Positions 1 to 8,360 of a stretch of DNA of 64,000 bases are shown one piece after another; positions within the stretch are counted from its first letter, which is position 1; each line of letters opens with the position of its first letter. A program made the position numbers and the translations under genes. The notes below the pieces were generated by a model that made no database searches, was not told the origin of the DNA, and saw nothing but the letters and a program-made list of their open reading frames with translations. The stretch spans positions 62,001 to 126,000 of the forward strand of contig CAJTSH010000002.1 in the NCBI GenBank assembly GCA_910578885.1, read 5' to 3'. The DNA is from an uncultured Lachnospiraceae bacterium (lineage in GTDB: Bacteria > Bacillota > Clostridia > Lachnospirales > Lachnospiraceae).

Positions 1-2
1 TG

Positions 3-548
3 CAGCAATATTTCCGGTTGGAGAAATCTAAGGATTCCTTTTCGGACATCGGATTGATTTTTTCCACCACGGTCCTTGGTTTTAAAATAGCTGCAATCCA
101 GAGAAGGCGTGCGCTTGCGGCATTATCTGCAAAATATCCGGTGTCCGTTTATTCGAACAGCGAGACAAGCGGACTGCCCAGGGTAAATGCAAGGGGGGGA
201 GTAGATTATTGGAGTGAAATGCCAAAGGTTTTCCGTGCCTCGAAGATAAATCTGAATTTTACCATACCCAACATTAAGAGCGGTCTGCCGCTTCGGATTT
301 GGGACGTGTTGGGGGCGGGCGGCTTTCTAATGACGAACTATCAGGCGGAACTGCCGTATTATTTCGAAGGAGGAAAGGACTATGTCTGCTTTGAGTCAGA
401 GCAGGAACTGGTGGAAAAATGCGGCTATTATCTGGCGCATGAGGAGGAGAGGAAGATGATTGCAAAAAATGGATATGAGAAAGTCAAGAACCTCCATAAC
501 TACCGGAATAGAATCGAACAGATGATGGAGTTGATAGCAGATGAGTAG
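3..548 (+). CDS. CgeB/DUF3880-like glycosyltransferase, C-terminal part (5' truncated by window)
   Basis: The reading frame is open to the window edge; a TTG at 18 lies inside this open frame and need not be the start. The visible part of about 180 residues has the look of the C-terminal GT-B half of the Glyco_trans_1_2/CgeB-type family: a surface-strand segment with SNSETSGLPRV, then the typical SKINLNFT...SGLPLRIWDVLGAGGFLMTNY stretch (split here), in which the RIWD/GAGGF motif forms the nucleotide-sugar pocket, and a closing Tyr/Glu-rich helix. It probably transfers a sugar to a protein or cell-envelope acceptor in the cytoplasm. It overlaps the next gene by 8 bp, so the two are translationally coupled. 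The sugar and acceptor cannot be read from sequence. Confidence 0.7.
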   Translation, partial: QQYFRLEKSKDSFSDIGLIFSTTVLGFKIAAIQRRRALAALSAKYPVSVYSNSETSGLPRVNARGGVDYWSEMPKVFRASKINLNFTIPNIKSGLPLRIWDVLGAGGFLMTNYQAELPYYFEGGKDYVCFESEQELVEKCGYYLAHEEERKMIAKNGYEKVKNLHNYRNRIEQMMELIADE

Positions 549-1707
549 GAAGTTGATTTTTTTGGAAGGGGCGTATGATACTCTGGACTTATTTGCCGAG
601 GAATTACGTCATATATATGAAAAGCAGGGATATGAAACGCTTGTCCTGCAAATGGAAAGCCTTGAGGAGTCAATTGGAAGGCTTATGCAGTTTGCTTCTA
701 CAAAGGTGAACGCCGTTCTTACATTTAACAATCTGGGTTTTTACTTGGAATTGGGAGAAGGGAAGAATCTCTGGGATGAGCTTGGGATTTGCTGCATCAA
801 TATCCTTATGGATCATCCGTTCCGGTATCATCGTTTTCTGTTGAAGGCGCCTGCGAATGGCGTCGTGTTGTGTACGGACAGAAATCATGTAGAATACATT
901 AGAAGATTTTATCCTGCCGTCAAAAAGACGGGATTTCTTCCGCATGGAGGGATTGGGCGGATAGAACGCTGCAGACCGATTGCGGAGAGAAGCATTGATG
1001 TGCTCTATGCCGGAAGTCTCTCACGGCATGCAGCGGAGGGGCTGATACCGGACTTGGGCAATATTACCGAATATGACGGCTTTGATTTGAGCCGGAAGGT
1101 TCTTTCCGAGCTGATAAGCTCTCCGAGCCGGACGACGGAGGCGGTGATAGAAAATTATTTTCTGGAACAGGGACTATATATGCCCGACGAGCGTCTTCGG
1201 GAGGAGATTTCCAGACTGCGTTTTCTGGATGTCTATGCGACTTCGTTTTTCCGGGAGCAGTCGGTGCGGTATCTGGTGGAACATGGTATTCCGGTGACCG
1301 TTTACGGGCAGGGATGGTCAGAGTGCGAGTGGGCGGATAATAAGAATTTGACTTGCGGCGGGATGATACCTGCGGCAGAAGTTTTACACAAAATGGAGGA
1401 AAGTAAGATTGTTTTAAATACGATGACTTGGTTTAAGGCGGGGGCACATGACCGTATCTTCAACGGAATGCTGGCAGGTGCGGGAGTAGTGACGGATACC
1501 TCGTCTTATGTGGAAGAGTGTTTTGTGGATAAGAGAGAAGCTGCAATTTTTCGGCTGGAAGAGCTGTCCGGTCTGCCGGCACTGGTGGAAAGGATGTTGA
1601 GCTTCACAGCGGAGCTTCAGGAGATGGCGGATATGGGACGCCAAAAGGCGAAGGAAGAGCATACGTGGGAGAGGCGTGCGGAGGAACTGACGGGGTATTT
1701 TGAATAG
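541..1707 (+). CDS. CgeB/DUF3880-like glycosyltransferase
   Basis: Complete 388-residue protein whose ATG overlaps the stop of the preceding glycosyltransferase (ATGAGTAG). The N-terminal half (about 1-190) has a Rossmann-like DUF3880 character with ICCINILMDHPFRYH; the C-terminal half (about 225-388) carries YGQGW, KIVLNTMTWFKAGAHDRIFN and an AGAGVVTDTSSY segment, the nucleotide-sugar binding region of the Glyco_trans_1_2 family. There is no signal peptide or membrane segment, so it should act in the cytosol. Paired genes of this kind occur in glycan or protein-glycosylation clusters, but the acceptor is unknown. The gene is followed by an AT-rich, gene-free stretch before the tRNA terminator. 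Confidence 0.7.
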   Translation: MSRKLIFLEGAYDTLDLFAEELRHIYEKQGYETLVLQMESLEESIGRLMQFASTKVNAVLTFNNLGFYLELGEGKNLWDELGICCINILMDHPFRYHRFLLKAPANGVVLCTDRNHVEYIRRFYPAVKKTGFLPHGGIGRIERCRPIAERSIDVLYAGSLSRHAAEGLIPDLGNITEYDGFDLSRKVLSELISSPSRTTEAVIENYFLEQGLYMPDERLREEISRLRFLDVYATSFFREQSVRYLVEHGIPVTVYGQGWSECEWADNKNLTCGGMIPAAEVLHKMEESKIVLNTMTWFKAGAHDRIFNGMLAGAGVVTDTSSYVEECFVDKREAAIFRLEELSGLPALVERMLSFTAELQEMADMGRQKAKEEHTWERRAEELTGYFE

Positions 1708-1875
1708 GGGCCTAATATTACTTAAAATCTCTGTAATTCCTGTATTTATGAGCGCTTAAAGCAATAGAAATGAATTTAAGAAGTGTAATCAAAAACAATT
1801 CGAACTGCATTATCTCGGACAACATTGAACATTTCCGCTTAAACTTTAGACTTATCAATGATATGATACAAAAAT

Positions 1876-1914
1876 ATAAAAAAGCCGGAACCCTTAATCT
1901 GTAAGGATTCCGGA
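1876..1914 (-). terminator. Rho-independent terminator downstream of tRNA-Pro
   Basis: Read on the minus strand, CCGGAATCCTTA pairs with TAAGGGTTCCGG around a 5-nt loop (arms 1902-1913 and 1884-1896, one wobble or mismatch), followed by a C and a run of six T. It lies about 70 nt 3' of the tRNA and fits as its terminator. Between them, 1933-1968 holds another imperfect hairpin (CAGACACCT/AGGCGTCTG on the plus strand). The rest of 1708-1875 is AT-rich and shows nothing I can name. Confidence 0.75.
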
Positions 1915-1981
1915 ATCTGCACTTCATTATGAAATGTGCTGAACAGACACCTGTCAGGCGTCTGCTGCCCCTGCCAAGGAA

Positions 1982-2055
1982 TCGATGCGACAGGATTTGA
2001 ACCTGCGACCTCTGCGTCCCGAACGCAGCGCTCTACCAAGCTGAGCCACGCATCG
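1982..2055 (-). tRNA. tRNA-Pro (anticodon CGG)
   Basis: Full cloverleaf on the minus strand. The 7-bp acceptor stem is CGATGCG/CGCATCG with discriminator A. The D-arm is GCTC...GAGC with an AGCTTGGTA loop, the anticodon stem is CTGCG/CGCAG with loop TTCGGGA (anticodon CGG, reading CCG proline codons), and the T-arm has TTCAAAT. CCA is not encoded in the DNA. The tRNA has its own promoter (2085-2113) and terminator, so it is a single-gene unit. Confidence 0.95.
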
Positions 2056-2084
2056 TTTCTGCAACAATTAAATCGTGCTTGATT

Positions 2085-2113
2085 ATATTACCACAAAGAT
2101 AAAAGATTGTCCA
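2085..2113 (-). promoter_or_regulatory. Promoter of tRNA-Pro
   Basis: On the minus strand TGGACA (-35) and TAATAT (-10) are separated by exactly 17 nt, with an overlapping TATAAT at the same place, ending about 30 nt before the tRNA 5' end. This fits a housekeeping sigma-A promoter. Confidence 0.6.
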
Positions 2114-2149
2114 GTGATTTTTTGAAAAATTTGAAATAATTATAACATC

Positions 2150-2213
2150 GAAGCCAAAGGCGGAACTGTTACAATTAATTTGTTATTGTGAAGCCGGAGA
2201 CTGAACTGCAACA
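2150..2213 (-). repeat. Two copies of a ~24-nt dispersed motif (R1, R2)
   Basis: R1 (2150-2173) and R2 (2190-2213) are imperfect direct repeats 40 bp apart, beginning GAAGCC and ending in ACTG(TT/CA)ACA. The reverse complement of R1 starts TGTAACAGTTC and matches the sequence at 3510-3533 at about 20 of 24 positions. The copies lie in non-coding DNA between tRNA-Pro and degV and look like a small REP-type family. Confidence 0.5.
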
Positions 2214-2263
2214 GTTTTTTATGAACCCGTAGAAGCGGCGGCGTGAGGTTCAGGTAAGATTCT

Positions 2264-2294
2264 AAGGAAACGCAGATGAAATCAACGTTTCCCT
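2264..2294 (-). terminator. Hairpin at the 3' end of the DegV gene
   Basis: AAGGAAACG (2264-2272) pairs with CGTTTCCCT (2286-2294); the second arm overlaps the degV stop codon. The tail on the minus strand (TTAGAATCTTACC) is only weakly T-rich, so this may be a weak terminator or an mRNA 3' end stabiliser. Confidence 0.4.
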
Positions 2295-3138
2295 AAACGG
2301 ATTCATATCCGAGAAGGATACCCTTCCGCTCTGCGTAGAAGCTGCACAGACCGCCGGTAGGAAGGATTCGGATATCAGGCGTCTCGTAGGCAGCTTCAAT
2401 TTTAGACTTTAGCAGCTTGGCGCCTGCTTCATTTTCGCAGTGGCTGATAATCACCTTTCCGTTGGAGTATCCATTTTGAATCATCTCTTTCAGCATAGAA
2501 GAATAGGAACGGTTGGCGCCTCTGCATTTGTGCAAGACCTCCAATGTGCCCTCCCGGCTGGCGCAGCCTACAATATGTATATTTAGTACATCAGCCATTT
2601 TAGCGATCAGTTTGCTGGTTCTGCCGTTTTTTACAAGGTTATCAAGGCTTTCAAGGTGGAAAATCAAATGTGTATGTTGTTGGTAAATGCGGATTTTGTC
2701 ACAGATTGTATCGAAATCCAACCCTTTTTTGAAATATTCATTCAGCTTTTCGATCAATAACATCATTTCTGGGCCGGTGGACAATGTATCAATGATACAG
2801 ATTTTCTTGTCGGGTTGTTCCTCCAGCACCATCGTGCGTGCAGTCATCGCACTGTTATAGCTGCCGGAGAGACTGCTGGTAATAGTTAAGGCAAATACCT
2901 CATCTGCCCGCCTGAATTGTTCTGCCCATTCTTCTGGAGAAGGACAGGATGAAGAGGACTTTCCCTTATATGCATACATTTCCCAAAGCATTTCCGAAGT
3001 ATTTAATAATTCGTTGTCAGTAAATTCTTTCTCACCGATACGGATTTTGAGAGGGACACAGGCAAAAGCAGAATCATCTGCAGTATTTGTAAGAGTATGG
3101 ATATTGCAGCTGGAATCGGATACAATGATGTGTTTCAT
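2293..3138 (-). CDS. DegV family protein (fatty-acid binding)
   Basis: 281 residues of the DegV family, two-domain cytosolic proteins that bind a fatty acid and in Firmicutes present it to fatty acid kinase FakA. The N-terminal domain opens HIIVSDSSCN, with the lipid-pocket segment TITSSLSGSYNSA near residue 90 and IDTLSTGPE near 120. A later GRTSKLIAKMADVLNI segment and a C-terminal CENEAGAKLL...GGLCSFY region complete the family pattern. The ATG at 3138 is chosen because GGAGG lies five bases upstream; an in-frame ATG at 3150 overlaps that Shine-Dalgarno and is unlikely. The gene stands alone between tRNA-Pro and the chemoreceptor. FakA is not in the window. Confidence 0.85.
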   Translation of the reverse strand: MKHIIVSDSSCNIHTLTNTADDSAFACVPLKIRIGEKEFTDNELLNTSEMLWEMYAYKGKSSSSCPSPEEWAEQFRRADEVFALTITSSLSGSYNSAMTARTMVLEEQPDKKICIIDTLSTGPEMMLLIEKLNEYFKKGLDFDTICDKIRIYQQHTHLIFHLESLDNLVKNGRTSKLIAKMADVLNIHIVGCASREGTLEVLHKCRGANRSYSSMLKEMIQNGYSNGKVIISHCENEAGAKLLKSKIEAAYETPDIRILPTGGLCSFYAERKGILLGYESV

Positions 3139-3509
3139 AAGGTCCTCCATTTTAAATAATATTATTCAAACTAAATATATTGGTGTTTGAAAACTTGATA
3201 AGTAGTATTTAAAACTACATTATCAAATGGGTATGGATTTGTCAAGGGGTATTGAGAAAAAGAAAGAACTGCCATTCGCGGGAGGTATCGTGAACGTCAG
3301 CTCTTGATATGTAAACCTGATAAAATCAGGAGAATTTTTTGCCGGAACTGACAGAATAGCGGAGATTCCTGCGACTCAACAGCTCCTTTTGAATTGATAT
3401 ATTTATCATACTGGAAAAATGTGTCTATAGTTTGATTAGATTCGAAAGAATCTATAAAAATTGTTAAGAAATCGCTAAGAATAGTTTGGTATAGATTTAA
3501 CAGAAATCT

Positions 3510-3541
3510 TGTAACAGTTCGGTCTTTGGCCTTGCTGTTAC
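3510..3541 (+). repeat. Third copy (R3) of the dispersed motif, as a hairpin
   Basis: GTAACAG (3511-3517) and CTGTTAC (3535-3541) form a 7-bp stem around a 17-nt loop containing CTTTGGCC. The first 24 nt match the reverse complement of R1 at 2150-2173. It sits upstream of the chemoreceptor promoter, in the otherwise empty 3151-3569 interval. Confidence 0.5.
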
Positions 3542-3569
3542 GAAAGCTTTCCCAAAATAAAAGAAAAAA

Positions 3570-3598
3570 GAGACAGAAAATCTTTCTTATGATATAAT
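3570..3598 (+). promoter_or_regulatory. Promoter of the chemoreceptor gene
   Basis: GAGACA (-35), a 17-nt spacer and a consensus TATAAT (3593-3598) preceded by TGA form an extended -10 element about 40 nt before the start codon. It looks sigma-A-like. I do not see a flagellar sigma-28 pattern (TAAAGTTT/GCCGATAA). Confidence 0.6.
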
Positions 3599-3638
3599 CG
3601 TCTTAACGGAAAAATAATTAAAGAAAGGAAATGGGGCA

Positions 3639-4964
3639 ATGGAGACGAAAGAAAAGGGAATTAAGGCGCTTATCGCCATGCTTCTGGTGTTTGCAATACC
3701 GGTAGTGATTATGGGAGTTGCAGCGATCATCCTCATGGGAGTAGTTGCAGGCGGAAACATGGGGTCTGGAACCGCTACGATTATATTAATCGTATTGATG
3801 GCAGCTATTGTAATATGTGTATTTGTCAGTGTGAAGGTAATTGTGGGACGCCTTGGTAAGGTGGCGGGGAGCATTGGAGCAATTGCTGATGGTACGCTTG
3901 ATTTACAGGAAAATAAATTGGCAGAGAGAAACGATGGGATCGGTCGTATCATGCGTTCTGTAAATGAGATGGTGAAGTCATTTGCGAAAGTGGTAACAGG
4001 AATTCGGAAGGCAACAGATGCGTTGGATGTGCTGTCTGATGATTTTAAGGAATCCTTTGATAATATGACGGCTGCGATGGAGCAGGTCGGCGGCGCCATC
4101 GGAACGATTACTGACAATACCGTTTCTCAGGCGGATAAGACAATGGACATCGAGAACAAGATTAACCAGATTAGTCAAGCGATTGAAGTCATTGCAGAAA
4201 ATGTGGAGGCATTGAATATAAGTGCGGACAAGATGAAAGAGTGCAATACATCTTCAGAGAAGATTATGCGGGATCTGGTTCAGATCAGCAGCGATAATGG
4301 CACTGCGATTGAGAATGTCCGAAGCCAGACTGATTTGACGAACCAGTCGGCATTAGAGATTCGTCAGGCAACAGAGATTATTGCAGGAATTGCAAGCCAG
4401 ACGAATCTGCTTGCATTGAATGCAAGCATCGAAGCAGCAAGAGCAGGCGAGATGGGAAAAGGCTTTGCCGTTGTTGCGGAAGAGATTCGGACTTTGGCAG
4501 ACCAGTCCAGAGAGTCCTCCGAGCACATAACTGCGATTGTCAACAATCTGATTGAAAATTCCAATGACAGCGTGGAGATTACGAAGAAGGTATCGGAGGC
4601 ATTTGCACAGCAGAACGAAAAGATTCATGAGACGGAGGAGATTTTCTCTCAGTTGAATAAAGAGATTGTCATTGTAGGCGGATCTATTTTAGGAATAGGC
4701 AAGGAAGTTGATAGCTTGAACCGTCACAAAGAAATAATCGGCGAGGGAATTGTGATATTGTCGAGTGCTGCGGAGCAGAATACAGCGAGTGCGGAAGAGA
4801 CGTTGAGTGCAATGAACGAGTTTGAGCAGTTGGTAGATAATTGTAAGGCAAGTACTGACCAGATTACAGAGGTAACAAAAGAACTGATTGGACACATCGG
4901 TAAAGTAAGTATGGTGTCTGAAAAGGGGAAGAACATTCTAGGCGGCAGTGCGGCGGAAGACTGA
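3639..4964 (+). CDS. Methyl-accepting chemotaxis protein with almost no extracellular domain
   Basis: 441 residues. Two closely spaced membrane segments (about 8-35 and 43-65) are separated by only about eight residues (AGGNMGSGT). A short HAMP-like linker (about 66-115) and a long helical signalling domain follow. The conserved hairpin tip near residues 250-290 reads ASQTNLLALNASIEAARAG and GKGFAVVAEEIRTLADQS, the part that contacts CheA and CheW. It therefore signals through the Che pathway but senses inside or within the membrane, not through a periplasmic-type domain. AAAGGAAATGG gives the ribosome binding site. A strong terminator follows, so the gene is monocistronic. Confidence 0.9.
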   Translation: METKEKGIKALIAMLLVFAIPVVIMGVAAIILMGVVAGGNMGSGTATIILIVLMAAIVICVFVSVKVIVGRLGKVAGSIGAIADGTLDLQENKLAERNDGIGRIMRSVNEMVKSFAKVVTGIRKATDALDVLSDDFKESFDNMTAAMEQVGGAIGTITDNTVSQADKTMDIENKINQISQAIEVIAENVEALNISADKMKECNTSSEKIMRDLVQISSDNGTAIENVRSQTDLTNQSALEIRQATEIIAGIASQTNLLALNASIEAARAGEMGKGFAVVAEEIRTLADQSRESSEHITAIVNNLIENSNDSVEITKKVSEAFAQQNEKIHETEEIFSQLNKEIVIVGGSILGIGKEVDSLNRHKEIIGEGIVILSSAAEQNTASAEETLSAMNEFEQLVDNCKASTDQITEVTKELIGHIGKVSMVSEKGKNILGGSAAED

Positions 4965-5035
4965 ACGGATGTTATGTTTGCAAATGAATAGGAGAGAGGA
5001 CCGGCGTTAGTAGGACGGTGGAAACGCCTCGAATA

Positions 5036-5082
5036 GAACACATGATTTTCGGATGAGTTTGTCTGAAGCATGTGTTCTTTTT
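5036..5082 (+). terminator. Terminator of the chemoreceptor gene
   Basis: GAACACATG (5036-5044) pairs with CATGTGTTC (5069-5077), directly followed by TTTTT. The following 5083-5370 is the AT-rich upstream region of the chitinase; I see no riboswitch in it. Confidence 0.75.
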
Positions 5083-5370
5083 ATGCCCGAATTTTTGAGT
5101 TATGGAGATTTGAGGTGAAATATCGCATATTGCGGCGGACAAAAAATTGTTCATTTGATGTGCAAAATGTATAAGCGCAAAAGAAAAAAACACGAAAGAT
5201 ATGTCAAACAACCGAAGATTTTGGGGAAAACAAAGCAGAAATACAGCAGTTCGACTAACGGTGCACAAAATAAGTCAAAAAATATCAAAAATTTGCATGT
5301 ACACTGGCGCAAATTTCTAATATTATGTAGTTGCAACTGTTTTTTGTCTAACATATATAAGGAGGAAAAA

Positions 5371-7500
5371 ATGAAAAGAAAGAGTAGTAGGGCATTTGCT
5401 GTATTGTTGACTGCGGCATTGACAGTTTCCTGCTTCGCCGGCATGGGAAAAGCCGTTCGGGCAGAAGAAGCTGAAACGCAGACGGTTGAAACTGCAGGAG
5501 AGAATGTGTTTGGGGTGACACTTCCTGAGGATTATTACAATCGAAAAGTAGTGGGATATTTCCCGAATTATGCAATTAATCTGGAGGCCCACAAATATTT
5601 TGATATTACGCAGCTGCAGTGGGACAAACTGACGCATATACAGTATGCTTTTGCTGTTGCTGATCCGACAACGTTCGAGCTGGTTCCAAGCGACCCGGAG
5701 AATGATGTGGAGAGCAAGTTTGAGGGAAGAGATTTTTACCATAAAGGGCAGAAGATTGAAATGGATGAAACACTTGGCTATTATGGTCAGTTCAATCTGA
5801 TGCACACGCTGAAAAAGATGTATCCTGACGTTACTGTGCTGGTTTCCACCGGAGGATGGGCGGCATCCCAGTCTCTGTGGCTTGTTACGGATAACGAGGA
5901 GAACATGGTGAAATTTGCGGATTCTGCAGTAGAGTTTATCCGTAAGTACGGTTTTGACGGAATCGACATTGATTTTGAATATCCGTCTGAGACAAGTCAG
6001 TCCGGTAATCCTGACGACTTTGGCATTTCTGAGCCAAGAAGAGCAGGAATCGGCGACCGTTATTCCAAGTTTATTAAGATTATGGGCGAGAAGCTTGCGG
6101 AGGCTTCCAAAGAGGATGGAACATACTACTGGCTTACATCAGCGGTAACTGCTTCTTCCTGGGTTCTGGGAGGCCAGAATAACAGCGAGTTTTTAGATTA
6201 TCTGGATTTTGTTTCCGTTATGTCTTATGATTATCATGGCGGCTGGAACGAGTTCGTAGAGAACCAGGCAAATATCTATGCAGATCCTGCGGACACAGAG
6301 ACAGCTTCAATGGCGCAGCCGACGCTTGGATTTGACTGGTCGATGAACTATTATCGCGGTGCGGTACAGTCCGAGAAAATTTTGATGGGCGTGCCGTATT
6401 ACACAAGAGGATGGACCAACGTACAGGGCGGTGAGAACGGTCTTCACGGCAGATCCAAGACTCCTGCAACGGGCGAGGAAAATATCTGGCATGATTTGGA
6501 TGCAAATGGAAACGAAATGGCTGCAGGCGCGAACCCGCTCTGGCATGTGTTAAACCTGATGCAGAAAGATTCCAATTATAAGAAATACTGGGATCCGGTT
6601 GGATGCGTACCTCATATCTGGAATGACGTAAATAAGACCTTTTTGACATTTGAGGATGAGCAGTCCATTCAGGAGAGAATCAACGTAGTAAAAGAGAAAA
6701 ATCTGGGCGGCGTTCTGATCTGGGTTATGCATGGCGATTACGACTATGATGAAGAGAGACGGGAATATACGGTAGGCGACACGCTGACAACTATGCTTTA
6801 TGAGCAGTTAACGAAGGCAGAGCCTGCAAGCATCACATCAGATGTAGATCTTGATGTAGAGGTGGCTGATTTTGATGTGGACTTTACAGGAAAATATGAC
6901 CATCCGAATTATTACTATTCCGTTTTTGTTACCAATCATACGGGAGAAAGTTTAAAGGGATATACACTATCCTTTGATCTTCCGAAGTCGGCAATCTTCC
7001 AGGGTACATACGGAGGAGGCGCTCCGGTAATCACACCGTCCAAAGATCCGGCGTTTAATACGGTAACCTTGACGGCTCCTGCTTGGCAGGCATTGGAAGA
7101 CGGAGAGACGATGAAGCTGGAAGGATCGATTAAGCTGAACTTTGCTGGAGTGAAGAACTTCAAGTTAAACGGAAAGGCAATGAGATCCGAAGTGGAGGCT
7201 GAGCGTGCAAGGTTACAGAGGCTCGGCGTAAATGTGCCGGATATCGTAGAACCGGAAAAGCCGGTAGACCCGGAAGTTCCGGTAGATCCAGAAAAGCCGG
7301 TAGACCCAGAAGTTCCAGTAGATCCAGAAAAACCGGTAGATCCAGAAGTGCCAGTGGAACCAGAAGTTCCGCAGGATACATATGACAGCGCAGCAATTTA
7401 CGTAAAAGGTGACACGGTTGTTTATAATGGCGAGACCTATGTATGCAAATGGTGGACGCAGGGCGTAGCACCAGGAAGCCAGTGGGGTCCGTGGGAATAA
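5371..7500 (+). CDS. Secreted GH18 chitinase with C-terminal carbohydrate-binding module
   Basis: 709 residues. The ATG at 5371 follows AAGGAGGAAAAA and begins a signal peptide (MKRKSSRAF..., hydrophobic to about residue 25, cleavage near AEEAE). The GH18 barrel (about 48-470) opens VVGYFPNYA and carries the catalytic motif DGIDIDFEYP, with E203 as the proton donor. A beta-sandwich region (about 490-615) follows, then three copies of a 12-residue Pro linker (PEKPVDPEVPVD), and finally a CBM5/12-like chitin-binding domain with VYNGETYVCKWWTQG and a terminal WGPWE. It should be secreted and cut chitin or related GlcNAc polymers. There is no sortase or lipoprotein anchor. An in-frame ATG at 5155 lacks a ribosome binding site and would put about 70 charged residues ahead of the signal peptide. 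Confidence 0.92.
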   Translation: MKRKSSRAFAVLLTAALTVSCFAGMGKAVRAEEAETQTVETAGENVFGVTLPEDYYNRKVVGYFPNYAINLEAHKYFDITQLQWDKLTHIQYAFAVADPTTFELVPSDPENDVESKFEGRDFYHKGQKIEMDETLGYYGQFNLMHTLKKMYPDVTVLVSTGGWAASQSLWLVTDNEENMVKFADSAVEFIRKYGFDGIDIDFEYPSETSQSGNPDDFGISEPRRAGIGDRYSKFIKIMGEKLAEASKEDGTYYWLTSAVTASSWVLGGQNNSEFLDYLDFVSVMSYDYHGGWNEFVENQANIYADPADTETASMAQPTLGFDWSMNYYRGAVQSEKILMGVPYYTRGWTNVQGGENGLHGRSKTPATGEENIWHDLDANGNEMAAGANPLWHVLNLMQKDSNYKKYWDPVGCVPHIWNDVNKTFLTFEDEQSIQERINVVKEKNLGGVLIWVMHGDYDYDEERREYTVGDTLTTMLYEQLTKAEPASITSDVDLDVEVADFDVDFTGKYDHPNYYYSVFVTNHTGESLKGYTLSFDLPKSAIFQGTYGGGAPVITPSKDPAFNTVTLTAPAWQALEDGETMKLEGSIKLNFAGVKNFKLNGKAMRSEVEAERARLQRLGVNVPDIVEPEKPVDPEVPVDPEKPVDPEVPVDPEKPVDPEVPVEPEVPQDTYDSAAIYVKGDTVVYNGETYVCKWWTQGVAPGSQWGPWE
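7252..7371 (+). repeat. 36-bp tandem repeat encoding a Pro-rich linker
   Basis: Three 36-bp units (7252-7287, 7288-7323, 7324-7359) and a partial fourth encode PEKPVDPEVPVD-type repeats joining the chitinase beta-sandwich region to its chitin-binding module. Such nearly identical units can change in number by slippage. Confidence 0.85.
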
Positions 7501-7573
7501 GTTATTGAAAGTTAAAAGGTATAGACAATAAACAGATGTAGTGAAACATATGATGTAAAGGGATAAAATAGAC

Positions 7574-7607
7574 AAAACTGCCGGAGCTGGAGAGCTCCGG
7601 CAGTTTT
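7574..7607. terminator. Bidirectional terminator between chitinase and thiT
   Basis: A perfect 15-bp stem (7574-7588 with 7593-7607) with a GGAG loop; both arms end in AAAA/TTTT, so it can terminate the chitinase and, from the other side, thiT. Confidence 0.85.
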
Positions 7608-7665
7608 GGCGTTTATGCTTACAATCTACATTATAATAAGAAGGTTTTCATCTGCATTTTAATAA

Positions 7666-8352
7666 TTATGCCTCAGAAGCCATTTGTTTTACGTGTTTCA
7701 AGGCCTTGGAAACCGGAGGAATCGCAATGATAATCAGCGTGATTACGGCTTCTGTGGCAAGGTAGGAGCCGTTGTATGCCAGAGAATAGACAACGGCGCC
7801 CATTTCGGCGGGGGCATAGGCGGCAAAGAAGATAACGCCGGAAAGGAAGGCGAAGAAATATCTTCCAAGGACGCCCGCGATATAGCCGATGATTAACCCA
7901 TGTTTTTTCTGGTAGAAAAAGCCGGCAAGCCCCAGGGCGCCGAAAGCAAGAGGATAATCAACCAGCATTTGAGGAACGGTATAAAAAATAGGCTCTAAAA
8001 TGAACTGCAGCAAACCGTACGCCATACCGGTCATAATGCCCGCATAGGGTCCGTACCAGTAACCAATTAGAACGATAAACAACATGCTTAAAAGAGTAAT
8101 GGAACCGCCCAGAGGCATATCGAATAACTTGATCATAGAAGTGACCATAGCGAGAGCTACTGCGGCGGCAGAAAAAACGAGCTGTTTGGTCGTGAGCTTG
8201 ACAGATTTCTCTTTAGATTGTATACGGCGAACAATCAGGGCAATCACAATCAGCGCAAGAATTACAACGGCAACCGTAATGATACCGGTGTCGGTTAGTC
8301 TGACAGCGTGATCTCCCCACTCGTCTGTTGGGGCGGCAAAAAAGTTATTCAT
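7666..8352 (-). CDS. thiT: ThiT, substrate-binding (S) component of a thiamine ECF transporter
   Basis: 228 residues, strongly hydrophobic with six or seven membrane segments. The C-terminal 170 residues carry the ThiT/YuaJ pattern: LGGSITLLSMLFIVLIGY, then YGPYAGIMTGMAYGLLQFIL and the thiamine-site segment MLVDYPLAFGALGLAGF. It captures thiamine and works with the shared EcfA/EcfA'/EcfT module, which is not in this window. An extra N-terminal membrane helix (about 22-42) precedes the core. A TPP riboswitch lies directly upstream and can mask its AGGAGG site, so expression should fall when thiamine pyrophosphate is abundant. Confidence 0.92.
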   Translation of the reverse strand: MNNFFAAPTDEWGDHAVRLTDTGIITVAVVILALIVIALIVRRIQSKEKSVKLTTKQLVFSAAAVALAMVTSMIKLFDMPLGGSITLLSMLFIVLIGYWYGPYAGIMTGMAYGLLQFILEPIFYTVPQMLVDYPLAFGALGLAGFFYQKKHGLIIGYIAGVLGRYFFAFLSGVIFFAAYAPAEMGAVVYSLAYNGSYLATEAVITLIIIAIPPVSKALKHVKQMASEA

Positions 8353-8360
8353 AAAAAAAT

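Noticed and set aside
1839..2039. Minus-strand ORF across tRNA-Pro
   Set aside because: It reads through the tRNA and its terminator; the familiar peptide from the translated tRNA is not a protein.
3151..3569. Small RNA or riboswitch upstream of the chemoreceptor
   Set aside because: Only the R3 hairpin is visible; no promoter-terminator pair for a small RNA and no known aptamer.
5285..5340. Sigma-54 promoter for chitinase
   Set aside because: TGGCGC is present but the GC of the -12 element is missing at the right distance.
5155..5370. Longer N-terminus for the chitinase
   Set aside because: No ribosome site; would place about 70 charged residues before a standard signal peptide with AAGGAGG.
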